The notes: generated by a model from the letters alone, not told the origin. Counted from the stretch's first letter, positions 8,844 to 22,082 are shown. The stretch is DNA of 64,000 nucleotides from Pseudomonas chlororaphis (GCF_001921865.1 NZ_MSCT01000004.1:159035-223034); one strand, 5' to 3'. A program made the numbers and translations.

Positions 8844-8870
8844 CTTGAAAGACTATTCTTCACCCCAAAC
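8844..8870 (+). promoter_or_regulatory. candidate sigma-32 (heat-shock) promoter for cbpA
   Basis: CTTGAAA at 8844-8850 and CCCCAAAC at 8863-8870, with a 12-base spacer, resemble the RpoH consensus (CTTGAA ... CCCCATnT). It points toward cbpA, whose ATG is ~176 bases downstream. The rest of the 300 bp Hsp70-cbpA gap shows no other recognisable feature. The -10 match is incomplete at its end. Confidence 0.5.
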
Positions 8871-9046
8871 TTGCAGGCATGGGCCGGGCAGCGATCGGGC
8901 GGTCGCAAGAACCGCCGCCAGCTGCCGATAAACTTCTGCCGCGTCGCGTGAGTCACAAGTATTGAGATCGGTCAGCCCGCAGGCTGGCCAGGAGCGCATG
9001 CTGTACGTCACGCCGCGCGATATCGATAACGGATGGTGATCCTTAG

Positions 9047-9985
9047 ATGGACTTCAAAGACTATTACAAGATTCTCGGGGTGGAGCCGACCGCGGACGAC
9101 AAGGCGATCAAGGCCGCCTATCGCAAGCTGGCGCGCAAATACCACCCGGACGTCAGCAAGGAAAAAGACGCCGAAGCCAAGTTCAAGGACGCGTCGGAAG
9201 CCTATGAAGCGCTGAAAAGCGCGGACAAGCGGGCCGAGTACGACGACCTGCGCCGCTATGGCCAGCACGGCCAACCCTTCCAGGGCCCGCCGGGCTGGAA
9301 AGGTCGCGCTCAGGCGGACGGTTTTGGCGAGGGCGGCGATTTTTCGGACTTCTTCAGTTCGATCTTCGGCAACCGTGGGCCGGGTTTCGGCGGTGGACAA
9401 TCTCGCAGCGCCGGGCGCCGAGGGCAGGACGTGGAAATGGAATTACCGATCTTCCTGGAGGAAACCCTGTCGACCGAGTCGAAGAAGGTCAGCTTCCAGG
9501 TGCCGCAATACAACGCCGCGGGCCAGCACGTGAGCAACACCAGCAAGAGCCTGAACGTGAAGATCCCGGCCGGCGTCACCGACGGCGAGCGCATCCGCCT
9601 CAAGGGCCAGGGCGCGCCGGGCATCGGCGGCGGGGCCAATGGCGACCTGTACCTGACCATTCGTTTCGCGCCCCACCCGAAGTTCGACATCGAGGGCGAG
9701 AACCTGATCATCACCTTGCCGCTAGCCCCCTGGGAGCTGGCGCTGGGGACCGAGGTCGCGGTGCCGACCCTGACCGGCAAGATCAACCTCAAGGTTCCGG
9801 CCGGCAGCCAGAACGGTCAGCGCATGCGCGCCAAGGGCCATGGCTTGCCGAACAAGGCGGGGCAGCGCGGTTACCTGTTCGTGCAGCTCAAGGCCGTGAT
9901 GCCCAAGGCGGCCAGCGATGACGTCAAGGCGTTGTGGCAGGAACTGGCGAAGAAGGCCGCCTTCGACCCGCGGGAGCATTTCTGA
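9047..9985 (+). CDS. cbpA: curved DNA-binding protein, DnaJ-class co-chaperone
   Basis: 312 residues. The J-domain spans residues 1-70 with the HPD tripeptide at 33-35. A Gly/Phe-rich stretch follows (about residues 75-125), then the two beta-sandwich C-terminal domains; there is no zinc finger, which separates CbpA from DnaJ. CbpA stimulates DnaK ATPase and binds curved DNA. It is followed 41 bases downstream by its modulator cbpM, the usual pair. A sigma-32-like promoter may drive it. Confidence 0.93.
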   Translation: MDFKDYYKILGVEPTADDKAIKAAYRKLARKYHPDVSKEKDAEAKFKDASEAYEALKSADKRAEYDDLRRYGQHGQPFQGPPGWKGRAQADGFGEGGDFSDFFSSIFGNRGPGFGGGQSRSAGRRGQDVEMELPIFLEETLSTESKKVSFQVPQYNAAGQHVSNTSKSLNVKIPAGVTDGERIRLKGQGAPGIGGGANGDLYLTIRFAPHPKFDIEGENLIITLPLAPWELALGTEVAVPTLTGKINLKVPAGSQNGQRMRAKGHGLPNKAGQRGYLFVQLKAVMPKAASDDVKALWQELAKKAAFDPREHF

Positions 9986-10026
9986 TCCGCAACCACTTCT
10001 GACCTGAAACCTAGGAGTCGCTGACC

Positions 10027-10329
10027 ATGAGCACCCTGATCGTTCAGCTGGATATGGAAGAGTTCTGCGAGGTGGCCAATTTGCCGGCCGCCTACGTGAT
10101 CGAAATCGTCGAGCACGGGATCCTCGATCCCCACGGCTCGGCGCCGCGGGACTGGCGCTTCACCGACTACGAACTGGCGGTCGCCAAGCGCGCCGCCAAG
10201 CTGCAGCGTGACCTGCAACTGGAGTGGGAAGGCGTCGCCCTGGCGCTGGAACTGCTCGACGAAGTGCGCGAACTGCGCAGCGAAAACCGTATGCTCAGGC
10301 AACGCCTGGGGCGCCTGCTAATCGACTGA
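10027..10329 (+). CDS. cbpM: chaperone modulator CbpM
   Basis: 100 residues. A MerR-like N-terminal fold (ELPAAYV-type segment LPAAYVIEIVEHGILDP) is followed by a C-terminal coiled helix (LLDEVRELRSENRMLRQRLG). CbpM binds the CbpA J-domain and blocks both its co-chaperone and DNA-binding activities. Length and position directly after cbpA agree. ATG at 10027 follows AGGAGTCGCTGACC. Confidence 0.92.
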   Translation: MSTLIVQLDMEEFCEVANLPAAYVIEIVEHGILDPHGSAPRDWRFTDYELAVAKRAAKLQRDLQLEWEGVALALELLDEVRELRSENRMLRQRLGRLLID

Positions 10330-10385
10330 GCCGTTTTCTGTCGGCACGGGCGCCGCGTTTCTGCCGGCTCACCGCGTCATCGTTC

Positions 10386-10410
10386 ATCGCGAGCAAGCTC
10401 GCTCCTACAG
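10386..10410. repeat. single REP
   Basis: ATCGCGAGCAAGCTCGCTCC with the trailing TACAG, between convergent cbpM and the histidine kinase. Confidence 0.8.
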
Positions 10411-10419
10411 GTTTGGGGG

Positions 10420-11562
10420 CTACAACGACGTGGCGCGGGAGACCCGGGGCAGGGTCACGCTGAAGGTGGTGCCGGCGCTTTCGCTGGAGCTGACCTCGAT
10501 GCTGCCCTGGTGGGCGTCGATCACTTCCTTGACGATGAACAGGCCCAGGCCGAGGCTGGTGGAGGTATCGCCGAGCTCTTCGCCGGAGCTGCGGACCAAG
10601 GGGTCGAAGAGCGTGGCCAGGGCGTCCTGGGGAATCGGCAGGCCCTGGTTGTGGATGCTCAGCAGCACCTGCTCGGCACCGCCGGTAATGCTCAGGGTCA
10701 CGCTGCGGTTGGCGCCGCCGTGTTGCAGGGCGTTGCCGATCAGGTTCTGCAGCATCTGCTCGATGCGCCCGCGATCCCAGATGCCGTGGCTGTCGCCCTC
10801 GAAACTCAGCACCGGCGTGCACTCCGGATGGCCGGCGCAGGCTTCGTCCATGGCGGCCTTGGCGGCGCTGGCCAGGTCCATGGGCGCCGGCTCGATGGGC
10901 AGGCCGCTGCCCAGGCGGCTGCGCACGAACTCCAGCAGGTCGCCGACCATCGCCGTCATATGCCGGGAACCGCTCTTGATCCGCGCCACATACGCCAGTG
11001 CCTCGGTATCCAGGGCAAATTTGCGCGCCAGCAATTCGGTGGACATGCTCACCGCCTGTAAGGGCGCCCGCAGGTCGTGGCCGAGAATCGCCAGGAAGAT
11101 ATCCCGCGAGCGCGCGACCTGTTCGGCATAGGCCGTGGTGGATTCGGCCATGGCTTCGTCGATGGCTTCGTTGAAGCGGACCATGTCCTGGAAATAACCC
11201 AGGTCCGGCGTCCCCAGGCTGGCGACCCAGAGGCGGATCACACAGGCACGCAGGTGGCGGAACTCGGCAATCGTCTCGACCAGGTCGAAGCCGACGTCAT
11301 GGCGCAACGCGCCATGGCTGGCGGCGGCTTCGTCGAGGCGCGGGCTGTTTTCCGGGCCTTCGCCCCGGGCCTTGGCTTCCTGTTCGCTGGCGCTCTGCGC
11401 GGTGCGCATGTCTTGCGCGGCGGCGAGCAGGATGGACTTGGCGTGGTCGCGCAGTTGCAAGTGGCTCAGCGCATCGGTGTGCGGGGCGATGGTCCTGGCG
11501 AACTGCTCCCACTCGTCAACGATGCGGTCAACCTGTTGCACGATGAAGTCGGATAGACGCAT
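10420..11562 (-). CDS. sensor histidine kinase with RsbRD-like N-terminus
   Basis: 380 residues and no membrane segment, so probably cytosolic. Residues 1-150 are helical (FIVQQVDRIVDEWEQFARTI) and resemble the RsbRD-type sensory domain. The HisKA H-box FLAILGHDLRAPLQ places the phospho-His at residue 162. The HATPase domain has the N-box NLIGNALQHGG and a GLGLFIVKE G-box. No response regulator gene is adjacent, so the partner is unknown. It lies 125 bases beyond ureC on the same strand; a GC-rich hairpin between them suggests it is a separate unit. Confidence 0.87.
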   Translation of the reverse strand: MRLSDFIVQQVDRIVDEWEQFARTIAPHTDALSHLQLRDHAKSILLAAAQDMRTAQSASEQEAKARGEGPENSPRLDEAAASHGALRHDVGFDLVETIAEFRHLRACVIRLWVASLGTPDLGYFQDMVRFNEAIDEAMAESTTAYAEQVARSRDIFLAILGHDLRAPLQAVSMSTELLARKFALDTEALAYVARIKSGSRHMTAMVGDLLEFVRSRLGSGLPIEPAPMDLASAAKAAMDEACAGHPECTPVLSFEGDSHGIWDRGRIEQMLQNLIGNALQHGGANRSVTLSITGGAEQVLLSIHNQGLPIPQDALATLFDPLVRSSGEELGDTSTSLGLGLFIVKEVIDAHQGSIEVSSSESAGTTFSVTLPRVSRATSL

Positions 11563-11645
11563 GGCCGGGAACCCTTTCAGGCTGCTGGAGAGAGAAACGC
11601 GTTTCGAATTCTAGCCGCTCTCCGGCGTTTCGACACGGGGCGGCA

Positions 11646-11664
11646 GCCGGTCTTCCTGACCGGC
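11646..11664 (-). terminator. possible ureC terminator
   Basis: GCCGGTC-TTCCT-GACCGGC is a perfect 7-bp stem 24 bases beyond the ureC stop. There is no run of T afterwards, so intrinsic termination is uncertain. Confidence 0.3.
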
Positions 11665-11687
11665 GGGCGGCCCTCGCGGCCGGGTTG

Positions 11688-13388
<1,701 letters not shown>

Positions 13389-13439
13389 GTGCTTGCCTTG
13401 GGATTCAATTGGATTTGAGACCGCTCGCGTAGCTCGCTA

Positions 13440-13506
13440 TTCGCGGGCAAGCCTCGCTCCTACAGGTGATCGCATTTCCCTGTAGGAGCGAGGCTTGCCC
13501 GCGATA
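13440..13506. repeat. REP pair (BIME) inside the urease operon
   Basis: TCGCGGGCAAGCCTCGCTCC and its inverted partner GGAGCGAGGCTTGCCCGCGA sit between ureB and ureC. This is the GAGGCTTGCCCGCGA variant of the REP core, the same as at 41330. Confidence 0.88.
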
Positions 13507-13528
13507 GCGTCAGAACAGGCCATACACC

Positions 13529-14370
<842 letters not shown>

Positions 14371-14904
14371 TCACTCCTTGTGGACGGTGGGCGGCAGCGC
14401 CCCCGGATCGAGGGTCAGCTGCATGAACGTCAGGTCCAGCCAGCGACCGAACTTGGTGCCCACTTGCGGCATCTGTCCGGTGGTGACGAAACCCAGGCGT
14501 TCGTGCAGGCGGATCGAAGCGGCGTTGCCGCTTTCGATGGCCGCGACCATCACGTGTTTGTCGCAGGCGCCGGCGCGTTCGATCAGCGCTTGCATCAGGC
14601 GCGGGCCGAGGCCGTTGCCGCGCTGGTCGCTACGGATATAGACCGAATGCTCGACGGTATGGCGAAAGCCCTCGAAGGGCCGCCAGTCGCCGAACGAGGC
14701 ATAGCCGAGCACACCTTGGTCGGCGTCGACCGCCACCAGGATCGGATAACCCTGGGCCTGGCGGGCGCTGAACCAGGCCTGGCGGTTGCCCAGGTCCACG
14801 GGCTGTTCGTTCCAGATCGCCGTGGTATTGAGCACGGCGTCGTTGTAGATGTCGCGGATCGCCGGCAGGTCGGCGTGCACGGCATCGCGCAGGGAGTACG
14901 TCAT
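14371..14904 (-). CDS. mddA: GNAT acetyltransferase, phosphinothricin/methionine sulfoximine type
   Basis: 177 residues. It starts RDAVHADLPAIRDIYNDAV and has NTTAIWNEQPVD, YASFGDWRPFEGFRHTVEHS and QRGNGLGPRLMQALIERA (motif A). This matches my memory of PAO1 PA4866, which also lies between ureA and ureB and acetylates methionine sulfoximine and phosphinothricin. Such compounds inhibit glutamine synthetase, so placement in a nitrogen operon makes sense. It starts 9 bases after ureA ends. Family confidence is high; substrate is by homology only. Confidence 0.87.
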   Translation of the reverse strand: MTYSLRDAVHADLPAIRDIYNDAVLNTTAIWNEQPVDLGNRQAWFSARQAQGYPILVAVDADQGVLGYASFGDWRPFEGFRHTVEHSVYIRSDQRGNGLGPRLMQALIERAGACDKHVMVAAIESGNAASIRLHERLGFVTTGQMPQVGTKFGRWLDLTFMQLTLDPGALPPTVHKE

Positions 14905-14913
14905 GGTGCGGCC

Positions 14914-15216
<303 letters not shown>

Positions 15217-15264
15217 CGTTGGCAATCCGTTGTGAGGCCATTGAAAAATGGGCGGGCAGGTCTT

Positions 15265-15366
15265 TGTAGCCGCTGCCGCAGGCTGCGCACGACCGCGCAG
15301 CGGGCGCCGCCCTTGAGATCGCAGGAGGTCCTGCGGACCTTACGCAGCCTGCGGCAGCGGCTACAG
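15265..15366. repeat. ~100 bp palindrome, TGTAGCCGCTGCC family (copy 2)
   Basis: TGTAGCCGCTGCCGCAGGCT at one end and AGCCTGCGGCAGCGGCTACA at the other, with GGTCCTGCGGACC-like inner symmetry. It lies between ureD and ureA, inside the operon. Confidence 0.9.
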
Positions 15367-15394
15367 GTTCGTGGTGCGGTCCTGCCAGTGCTGT

Positions 15395-16234
15395 TCATGT
15401 GCTCCAGATCCTCGGCGGCACGGCTTCGCGGCCCAGCAGGGCGGGGCGCAGCAAGCGCCACAGCTCGATCAGCCAGGCGCGGGCTTGCAGCGCTTCGCTG
15501 GCCAGGCAGCGGGCCACCAGCAGGCCGGGCAGTTGCGTCAGGTCGCCGCGCACCGGGTGCGGCAACGAGCGGCAACGCTCCAGCAGCTCCGGGTCGACCT
15601 CGCCGGTCACCAGCAAGGTGGCGAACACCGGCTGGCCGCCCAGGCCGATCGGCGAATCGAGCAAACCGTCGCCGCCGACAATGCGCTGGCGTTCGTGCCA
15701 GAGCAACTGGCCGTCGCGGCGGATATCCAGGTGCGCCTGGAAATGCCCGCGCTCGAAACGCTCGCCGCTGGCGGGCCGGCCCAGGGCGACCACGTCCCAG
15801 TAGAACAGCCGCGCATTGCCTTGCAGTTCGATGCGCGTGCCCAGCTCGGCCTGGGCGGCGCTGAACACGATAGTTTCCTGGGGCAGCCATTCCAGTGTGG
15901 CACCGGCGGCGACGCGCAGCGCCAGGGTCTGATAGGCGGGGCCGGTGGCGCGATACCACTTGGCCGCGCCGGGGCTGGTCAGTTGGGCCCAGGCCCCGCT
16001 GTCGACGCTGGCGCTGATCGCCAGGCGGTCGCCGCCGGCAATCCCGCCGGGCGGGTGCACGATGATGTGCTGGCAGACCTCGGGGCCTTCGGCGTACAGG
16101 TGCTTCTGCACCCGCAGCGGCCCCTGGTGCCGGCGCAGCACCGGGCGCGTGCAGTCGCCGCGGCGGGCATAACCGAGCTCCAGTTCGGCGTGCCAGCTGG
16201 GGGTGAACAGGGCAGTGTGGGCAGGTTGGTTCAT
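15395..16234 (-). CDS. ureD: urease accessory protein UreD
   Basis: 279 residues. UreD is the scaffold that, with UreF and UreG, delivers nickel and CO2 to apo-urease. Recognisable segments are [41 protein letters not shown] and [12 protein letters not shown] at 16234 lies 42 bases after the urtE stop, with no evident terminator between, so read-through from the urea transporter genes is plausible. UreF and UreG must be encoded elsewhere. Confidence 0.95.
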   Translation of the reverse strand: MNQPAHTALFTPSWHAELELGYARRGDCTRPVLRRHQGPLRVQKHLYAEGPEVCQHIIVHPPGGIAGGDRLAISASVDSGAWAQLTSPGAAKWYRATGPAYQTLALRVAAGATLEWLPQETIVFSAAQAELGTRIELQGNARLFYWDVVALGRPASGERFERGHFQAHLDIRRDGQLLWHERQRIVGGDGLLDSPIGLGGQPVFATLLVTGEVDPELLERCRSLPHPVRGDLTQLPGLLVARCLASEALQARAWLIELWRLLRPALLGREAVPPRIWST

Positions 16235-16276
16235 GGTTCGTGTTTATGGTCTGGATGCTACAGGTTAGATCCTAAC

Positions 16277-16975
16277 TTAGATCGTGACTAAGCCGCGCAC
16301 ACCCTCGGCCTCCATATTTTCGCCGCGGCCCTGCTGGACGATTTCGCCGCGGGACATCACCAGGTACTGGTCGGCCAGCTCGGCAGCGAAGTCGTAGAAC
16401 TGTTCCACCAGCAGGATCGCCATGTCGCCGCGGGCCGCGAGCTGTTTGATCACCGCGCCGATTTCCTTGATCACCGAGGGTTGGATGCCTTCGGTGGGCT
16501 CGTCGAGGATCAGCAGCCGTGGCCGACTGGCCAGGGCCCGGCCGATGGCCAGTTGTTGCTGCTGGCCGCCCGACAGGTCGCCGCCGCGCCGCTGCTTCAT
16601 TTGCAGCAGCACCGGGAACAACTCGTAGATGAAGGCCGGCACTTCCCTGGCCTCGGAGCCGGGGAAGCGCGACAGCCCCATCAGCAGGTTTTCCTCCACC
16701 GTCAGGCGGCCGAAGATCTCCCGGCCCTGGGGCACGTAGGCGATGCCGGCATGCACCCGCTGGTGCGGCTTGTAGCCGGTGATGGCCTGGCCTTCCCAGC
16801 GCACCGCGCCGTCCTTGGCCGGCAGCAGGCCCATCAGGCACTTGAGCAGGGTGGTCTTGCCCACCCCGTTGCGCCCGAGCAGGCAGGTGACTTCGCCGAT
16901 CTTCGCCTCGAAGCTCAGCCCGCGCAGGATATGGCTACCGCCGTAGTACTGGTGCAGCGTGTCGACTTGCAGCAT
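16277..16975 (-). CDS. urtE: urea ABC transporter ATP-binding subunit UrtE
   Basis: 232 residues, a LivF-type ATPase. Walker A is GRNGVGKTT near residue 34, the signature is DLSGGQQQQLAIGRAL, and Walker B is LLILDEPTEGIQPS. It powers urea uptake with UrtD. The opening LQVDTLHQYYGGSHILRGLS is typical of UrtE. A palindrome separates it from urtD upstream. Confidence 0.94.
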   Translation of the reverse strand: MLQVDTLHQYYGGSHILRGLSFEAKIGEVTCLLGRNGVGKTTLLKCLMGLLPAKDGAVRWEGQAITGYKPHQRVHAGIAYVPQGREIFGRLTVEENLLMGLSRFPGSEAREVPAFIYELFPVLLQMKQRRGGDLSGGQQQQLAIGRALASRPRLLILDEPTEGIQPSVIKEIGAVIKQLAARGDMAILLVEQFYDFAAELADQYLVMSRGEIVQQGRGENMEAEGVRGLVTI

Positions 16976-17005
16976 GTCGAATTCCTTCTGTCTTGTGCCG
17001 GACCT

Positions 17006-17106
17006 TGTAGCCGCTGCCGAAGGCTGCGCACGACCGCGCAGCGGGCGCCGCTCTTAGATCGCAGGAGGTCCTGCGGACCTTGCGCAGCCTTCGGCAGCGG
17101 CTACAG
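17006..17106. repeat. ~100 bp palindrome, TGTAGCCGCTGCC family (copy 3)
   Basis: TGTAGCCGCTGCCGAAGGCT to the arm AGCCTTCGGCAGCGGCTACA, between urtD and urtE. Left and right outer arms carry matched GAA/TTC changes relative to copy 2, which keeps the pairing intact. Confidence 0.9.
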
Positions 17107-17125
17107 GGATGTGGTGTTCGTGAGG

Positions 17126-17982
<857 letters not shown>

Positions 17983-17986
<4 letters not shown>

Positions 17987-19062
17987 GATTCGCCCCTCTT
18001 TTTCAGCAAGCCGATCACGCCTTTAGGCAGGTACAGGGTCACGACGATGAACAGCGCGCCGAGGAAGAACAGCCAGTACTCGGGAAAGGCCACGGTGAAC
18101 CAGCTCTTCATGCCGTTGACCACGCCGGCGCCGAGCAGCGGGCCGATCAGCGTGCCGCGTCCGCCCAGGGCGACCCACACGGCGGCCTCGATGGAGTTGG
18201 TCGGCGACATTTCGCTGGGGTTGATGATGCCCACCTGCGGCACGTACAAGGCCCCCGCCAGGCCGCACAGCACTGCGCTCAGGACCCAGACGAACAGCTT
18301 GAAGCCGCGCGGGTCGTAGCCGCAGAACATCAGGCGGTTCTCGGCGTCGCGCAGCGCGGTCAGGACCCGGCCGAACTTGCTCCGCGCCAGGCGCCAGCCG
18401 CTGTACAGGCTGGCCACCAGCAACAGCACGGTGGCCAGGAACAGTACCGCGCGGGTCCCAGGCTCGGTGATGCCGAAACCGAGGATGCTGCGAAAGTTGG
18501 TGAAGCCGTTGTTGCCGCCAAAACCCGTCTCGTTGCGAAAGAACAGCAGCATGCCGGCAAAGGTCAGGGCCTGGGTCATGATCGAGAAATACACGCCCTT
18601 GATCCGCGAGCGGAAGGCGAAGAAGCCGAACGCCAGGGCCAGCAACCCCGGCGCCAGCACCACCAGGCACAGGGCCCAGAGAAAATGCTCGGTGCCGGTC
18701 CAGTACCAGGGCAGTTCGCTCCACGAGAGGAAGGTCATGAACGCCGGCAGGGCATCGCCCGAGGCCTGGCGCATCAGGTACATGCCCATGGCATAGCCGC
18801 CGATGGCGAAGAACAGCCCGTGGCCCAGGGACAGCAGCCCGGCGTAGCCCCAGACCAGGTCCAGGGCTAGGGCGACGATGGCGTAGCAGAGGATCTTGCC
18901 CACCAGGGTCAGGGTGTACGCCGAGACGTGCAGCGGGTTGTCCGCCGCCAGCAGCGAGAGCAGCGGCAGGGCCAGCAGTACGGCGAGGATCAGGGCGCCG
19001 ACGGTGACCGTGAGTTTGGGGCCGGCCTTTTGCGTTGCGGTTATCAATAGAGGCTGGTTCAT
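17983..19062 (-). CDS. urtC: urea ABC transporter permease UrtC
   Basis: 359 residues, LivM-type inner-membrane permease with about ten helices. Conserved blocks include DLVWGYAGLLSLGHGLFFAI and ALRDAENRLMFCGYDPRGFK, then VWVALGGRGTLIGPLLGAGV near the C-terminus. It forms the channel with UrtB. Its ATG shares one base with the urtB stop (TGATG), indicating coupling. Confidence 0.94.
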
Positions 19063-20564
19063 CAGTCGATCACCCGTCCCTTGAGAGCGAAGAGTCCCTG
19101 CGGACGTTTCTGGATAAACAGAATGATCAGCGCGAGGATCAGGATCTTGCCGAGCACGGCGCCGATCTGTGGTTCGAGAATCTTGTTGGCGATGCCGAGG
19201 CCGAACGCGGCGAACACGCTGCCGGCCAACTGGCCGACGCCGCCGAGCACCACCACCAGGAACGAGTCGATGATGTAGCTCTGGCCCAGGTCCGGGCCGA
19301 CGTTGCCGATCTGGCTCAGGGCCACGCCGCCCAGGCCCGCGATACCGGAGCCGAGGCCGAAGGCGAGCATGTCCACCCGGCCGGTCGGCACGCCGCAGCA
19401 GGCGGCCATGTTGCGGTTCTGGGTGACGGCGCGCACGTTCAGGCCCAGGCGGGTCTTGTTCAGCAGCAGCCAGGTGAGGACCACCACGAACAGCGCGAAG
19501 GCGATGATCACGATGCGGTTGTACGGCAGCACCAGGTTGGGCAGCACCTGGATGCCCCCCGAGAGCCAGGCCGGGTTCGACACCTCGACGTTCTGCGCGC
19601 CGAACACCAGGCGCACCAGCTGGATCAGCATCAGGCTGATGCCCCAGGTGGCCAGCAGGGTTTCCAGCGGCCGGCCGTACAGGTGGCGGATCACCGTGCG
19701 TTCCAGGGCCATGCCGATGCCGGCGGTGACGCAGAACGCCACCGGCAGGGCGAGCAGCGGGTAGAACTCGATGGCTTGCGGGGCATAGCGCTGGAACAGC
19801 AACTGCACCACGTAGGTGGCGTAGGCGCCGAGCATCAGCATCTCGCCGTGGGCCATGTTGATCACCCCGAGCAGGCCGAAGGTGATCGCCAGGCCCAGCG
19901 CCGCGAGCAACAGGATCGAGCCCAGGGACAGGCCGCTGAAGGCCTGGCCGAGGACCTCGCCCACCAGCAGCTTGCGCTTGACCTGGGCCAGGCTGGTTTC
20001 GGCGGCGGTGCGTACCGCGGCGTCGGTTTCGGCCCCGGCTTCGAGCAGGCCTTCGAGACGGGTGCGGGCCAGCGGGTCGCCGGTTTCGCCCAACAGGCGC
20101 ACCGCAGCCAGGCGCACGGCCGGGTCGGCGTCCGCCAGTTGCAGGTTGGCCAGGGCCAGGCTCAGGGCGTCGTGCACGCCCGGGTCCTGCTCGGCGGCCA
20201 GTTGCGCGCCGAGGAATTTCAGCTGCGCCGGCTTGGCGCTTTTCTGCAATTGCCGGGCGGCGGCCAGGCGGATCCTGGCGTCGGCGGCGAGCAGTTGATG
20301 GCTGGCCACGGCGGTGTCGATCAGGCCGCGCAGGCGGTTGTTCAGGCGCAGGGTCTTGGCTTCGCCGGCGATGTTCAACTGGCCTTGTTGCAAGGCGCCG
20401 AGCAGTTCGAGGCGCGCCGGGTCGGGCTGTGCGGCCCAGCTTTCCAGGAGGCTGGCTTGCTGGGCAGGGTTGGCCGCGACGAAGTCTTCGGCGTCGCCGG
20501 CCCTGGCCACCAAGGGCAGCAACAGCAGGCAGGCGAGGATGAGTCGGTAAAAGGCAGTGGGCAT
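19062..20564 (-). CDS. urtB: urea ABC transporter permease UrtB with N-terminal extension
   Basis: 500 residues. A signal-like N-terminus (LILACLLLLPLVARAGDAED) is followed by a ~180-residue soluble, HEAT-like region (PAVRLAAVRLLGETGDPLAR). The LivH-type permease then starts around residue 205 (GSILLLAALGLAITFGLLGV) and contains NMAHGEMLMLGAY and RAVTQNRNMAACCGVPTGR. The long N-terminus is, as I recall, common in proteobacterial UrtB. ATG at 20564 was chosen because the open frame upstream runs into a palindrome. Confidence 0.92.
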   Translation of the reverse strand: MPTAFYRLILACLLLLPLVARAGDAEDFVAANPAQQASLLESWAAQPDPARLELLGALQQGQLNIAGEAKTLRLNNRLRGLIDTAVASHQLLAADARIRLAAARQLQKSAKPAQLKFLGAQLAAEQDPGVHDALSLALANLQLADADPAVRLAAVRLLGETGDPLARTRLEGLLEAGAETDAAVRTAAETSLAQVKRKLLVGEVLGQAFSGLSLGSILLLAALGLAITFGLLGVINMAHGEMLMLGAYATYVVQLLFQRYAPQAIEFYPLLALPVAFCVTAGIGMALERTVIRHLYGRPLETLLATWGISLMLIQLVRLVFGAQNVEVSNPAWLSGGIQVLPNLVLPYNRIVIIAFALFVVVLTWLLLNKTRLGLNVRAVTQNRNMAACCGVPTGRVDMLAFGLGSGIAGLGGVALSQIGNVGPDLGQSYIIDSFLVVVLGGVGQLAGSVFAAFGLGIANKILEPQIGAVLGKILILALIILFIQKRPQGLFALKGRVID

Positions 20565-20606
20565 ATCGTTAGCCTTACGCGGACAGGCGTGGACCTGTGC
20601 AGGGTT

Positions 20607-20710
20607 CTGTAGCCGCTGCCGCAGGCTGCGATAAGGTCCGCAGGACCTTCCGAGGGCCTCAAGAGCACGTCCTCTTCGAGGCCGATCGCAGCCTGCGGCA
20701 GCGGCTACAG
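20607..20710. repeat. ~100 bp palindrome, TGTAGCCGCTGCC family (copy 4)
   Basis: CTGTAGCCGCTGCCGCAGGC to GCCTGCGGCAGCGGCTACAG, between urtA and urtB. As a stem-loop here it could set the excess of binding protein over permease. Confidence 0.9.
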
Positions 20711-20751
20711 GGGTTGTGCCGGACCTGGGAGGGCCGGCGTCCATCCGGTGC

Positions 20752-22017
20752 TTAGTTGCTCTTCACCGCGTAATCCGGCTTCTTGTCGTTGCCCGGGATG
20801 AACGGGCTCCACGGCTGGGCGCGGATCGGGCCTTCGGTCTGCCAGACCACGCTGAACTGCCCGTCGGGCTGGATCTCGCCGATCATCACCGGCTTGTGCA
20901 GGTGATGGTTGGTCTTGTCCATGGTCAGGGTGTAGCCCGACGGCGCGGCGAAGGTCTGCCCGGCCAGCGCTTCGCGGACCTTGTCGACGTCGGTGGACTT
21001 GGCTTTTTCCACCGCCTGGGCCCACATGTGGATGCCGACGTAGGTGGCTTCCATCGGGTCATTAGTCACGGCTTTATCCGCGCCCGGCAGGTTCTTGGCC
21101 TTGGCGTAGGCTTTCCAGTCGGCGACGAACTTCTGGTTCACCGGGTTCTCCACCGACTCGAAGTAGTTCCAGGCCGCGAGGTTGCCCACCAGCGGCTTGG
21201 TGTCGATGCCGCGCAGTTCTTCCTCGCCCACGGAGAAGGCCACCACCGGCACCTCGGTGGCTTTCAGGCCCTGGTTGGCCAGTTCCTTGTAGAAGGGCAC
21301 GTTGGAATCGCCGTTGACCGTGGAGATGACCGCGGTCTTGCCGCCGGCGGAGAACTTCTTGATGTTGGCGACGATGGTCTGGTAGTCGCTGTGGCCGAAC
21401 GGGGTGTAGACCTCTTCGATGTCCTTGTCGGCCACGCCCTTGGAATGCAGGAACGAGCGCAGGATCTTGTTGGTGGTGCGCGGGTAGACGTAGTCGGTGC
21501 CGAGCAGGAAGAAGCGCTTGGCGCTGCCGCCGTCTTCGCTCATCAGGTATTCCACCGCCGGGATCGCCTGCTGGTTCGGCGCGGCGCCGGTATAGAAGAC
21601 GTTTGGCGACATCTCTTCGCCTTCGTATTGCACCGGGTAGAACAGCAGGCCGTTGAGTTCCTCGAACACCGGCAGCACCGACTTGCGCGACACCGAGGTC
21701 CAGCAGCCGAACACCACCGCGACCTTGTCCTGGGTCAGCAACTGGCGGCCCTTCTCGGCGAACAGCGGCCAGTTGGAGGCCGGGTCGACCACCACTGCTT
21801 CGAGTTTTTTACCGTTGACGCCGCCCTTGGCGTTGATCTCGTCGATGGTCATCAACGCCATGTCCTTGAGCGAGGTTTCGGAGATCGCCATGGTCCCCGA
21901 CAGCGAGTGCAGGATGCCGACCTTGATGGTCTCGGCGGCCTGGACGGTCCAGGCCATGCCCATTGCGGCAATGCTTGCCGAGAGTGTGAAAGCCTTGATC
22001 AAGCTGCGACGCTTCAT
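20752..22017 (-). CDS. urtA: urea ABC transporter substrate-binding protein UrtA
   Basis: 421 residues. The leader carries KRRSLIKAF, a possible Tat motif, then a hydrophobic stretch ending in VQAAE. The mature part begins IKVGILHSLSGTMAISETSL, the UrtA signature, followed by the type I periplasmic-binding fold (FGCWTSVSRKSVLPVFEE and LFYPVQYEGEEMSPNVFYTG). It captures urea in the periplasm. ATG at 22017. It is the first gene of the urt-ure block with a sigma-54-like promoter upstream. Confidence 0.95.
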   Translation of the reverse strand: MKRRSLIKAFTLSASIAAMGMAWTVQAAETIKVGILHSLSGTMAISETSLKDMALMTIDEINAKGGVNGKKLEAVVVDPASNWPLFAEKGRQLLTQDKVAVVFGCWTSVSRKSVLPVFEELNGLLFYPVQYEGEEMSPNVFYTGAAPNQQAIPAVEYLMSEDGGSAKRFFLLGTDYVYPRTTNKILRSFLHSKGVADKDIEEVYTPFGHSDYQTIVANIKKFSAGGKTAVISTVNGDSNVPFYKELANQGLKATEVPVVAFSVGEEELRGIDTKPLVGNLAAWNYFESVENPVNQKFVADWKAYAKAKNLPGADKAVTNDPMEATYVGIHMWAQAVEKAKSTDVDKVREALAGQTFAAPSGYTLTMDKTNHHLHKPVMIGEIQPDGQFSVVWQTEGPIRAQPWSPFIPGNDKKPDYAVKSN

Positions 22018-22082
22018 TGTGCGATCTCCATGAACTTATGAGTTTTCTAAGTGGGCAGATGCGGACTACTGAAGGGCTGTTT

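Noticed and set aside
19035..20612. Long open frame on the plus strand opposite urtB
   Set aside because: It is antisense to a clear permease. High GC leaves such shadow frames open; the translation is rich in Gln, His and Arg and has no domain.
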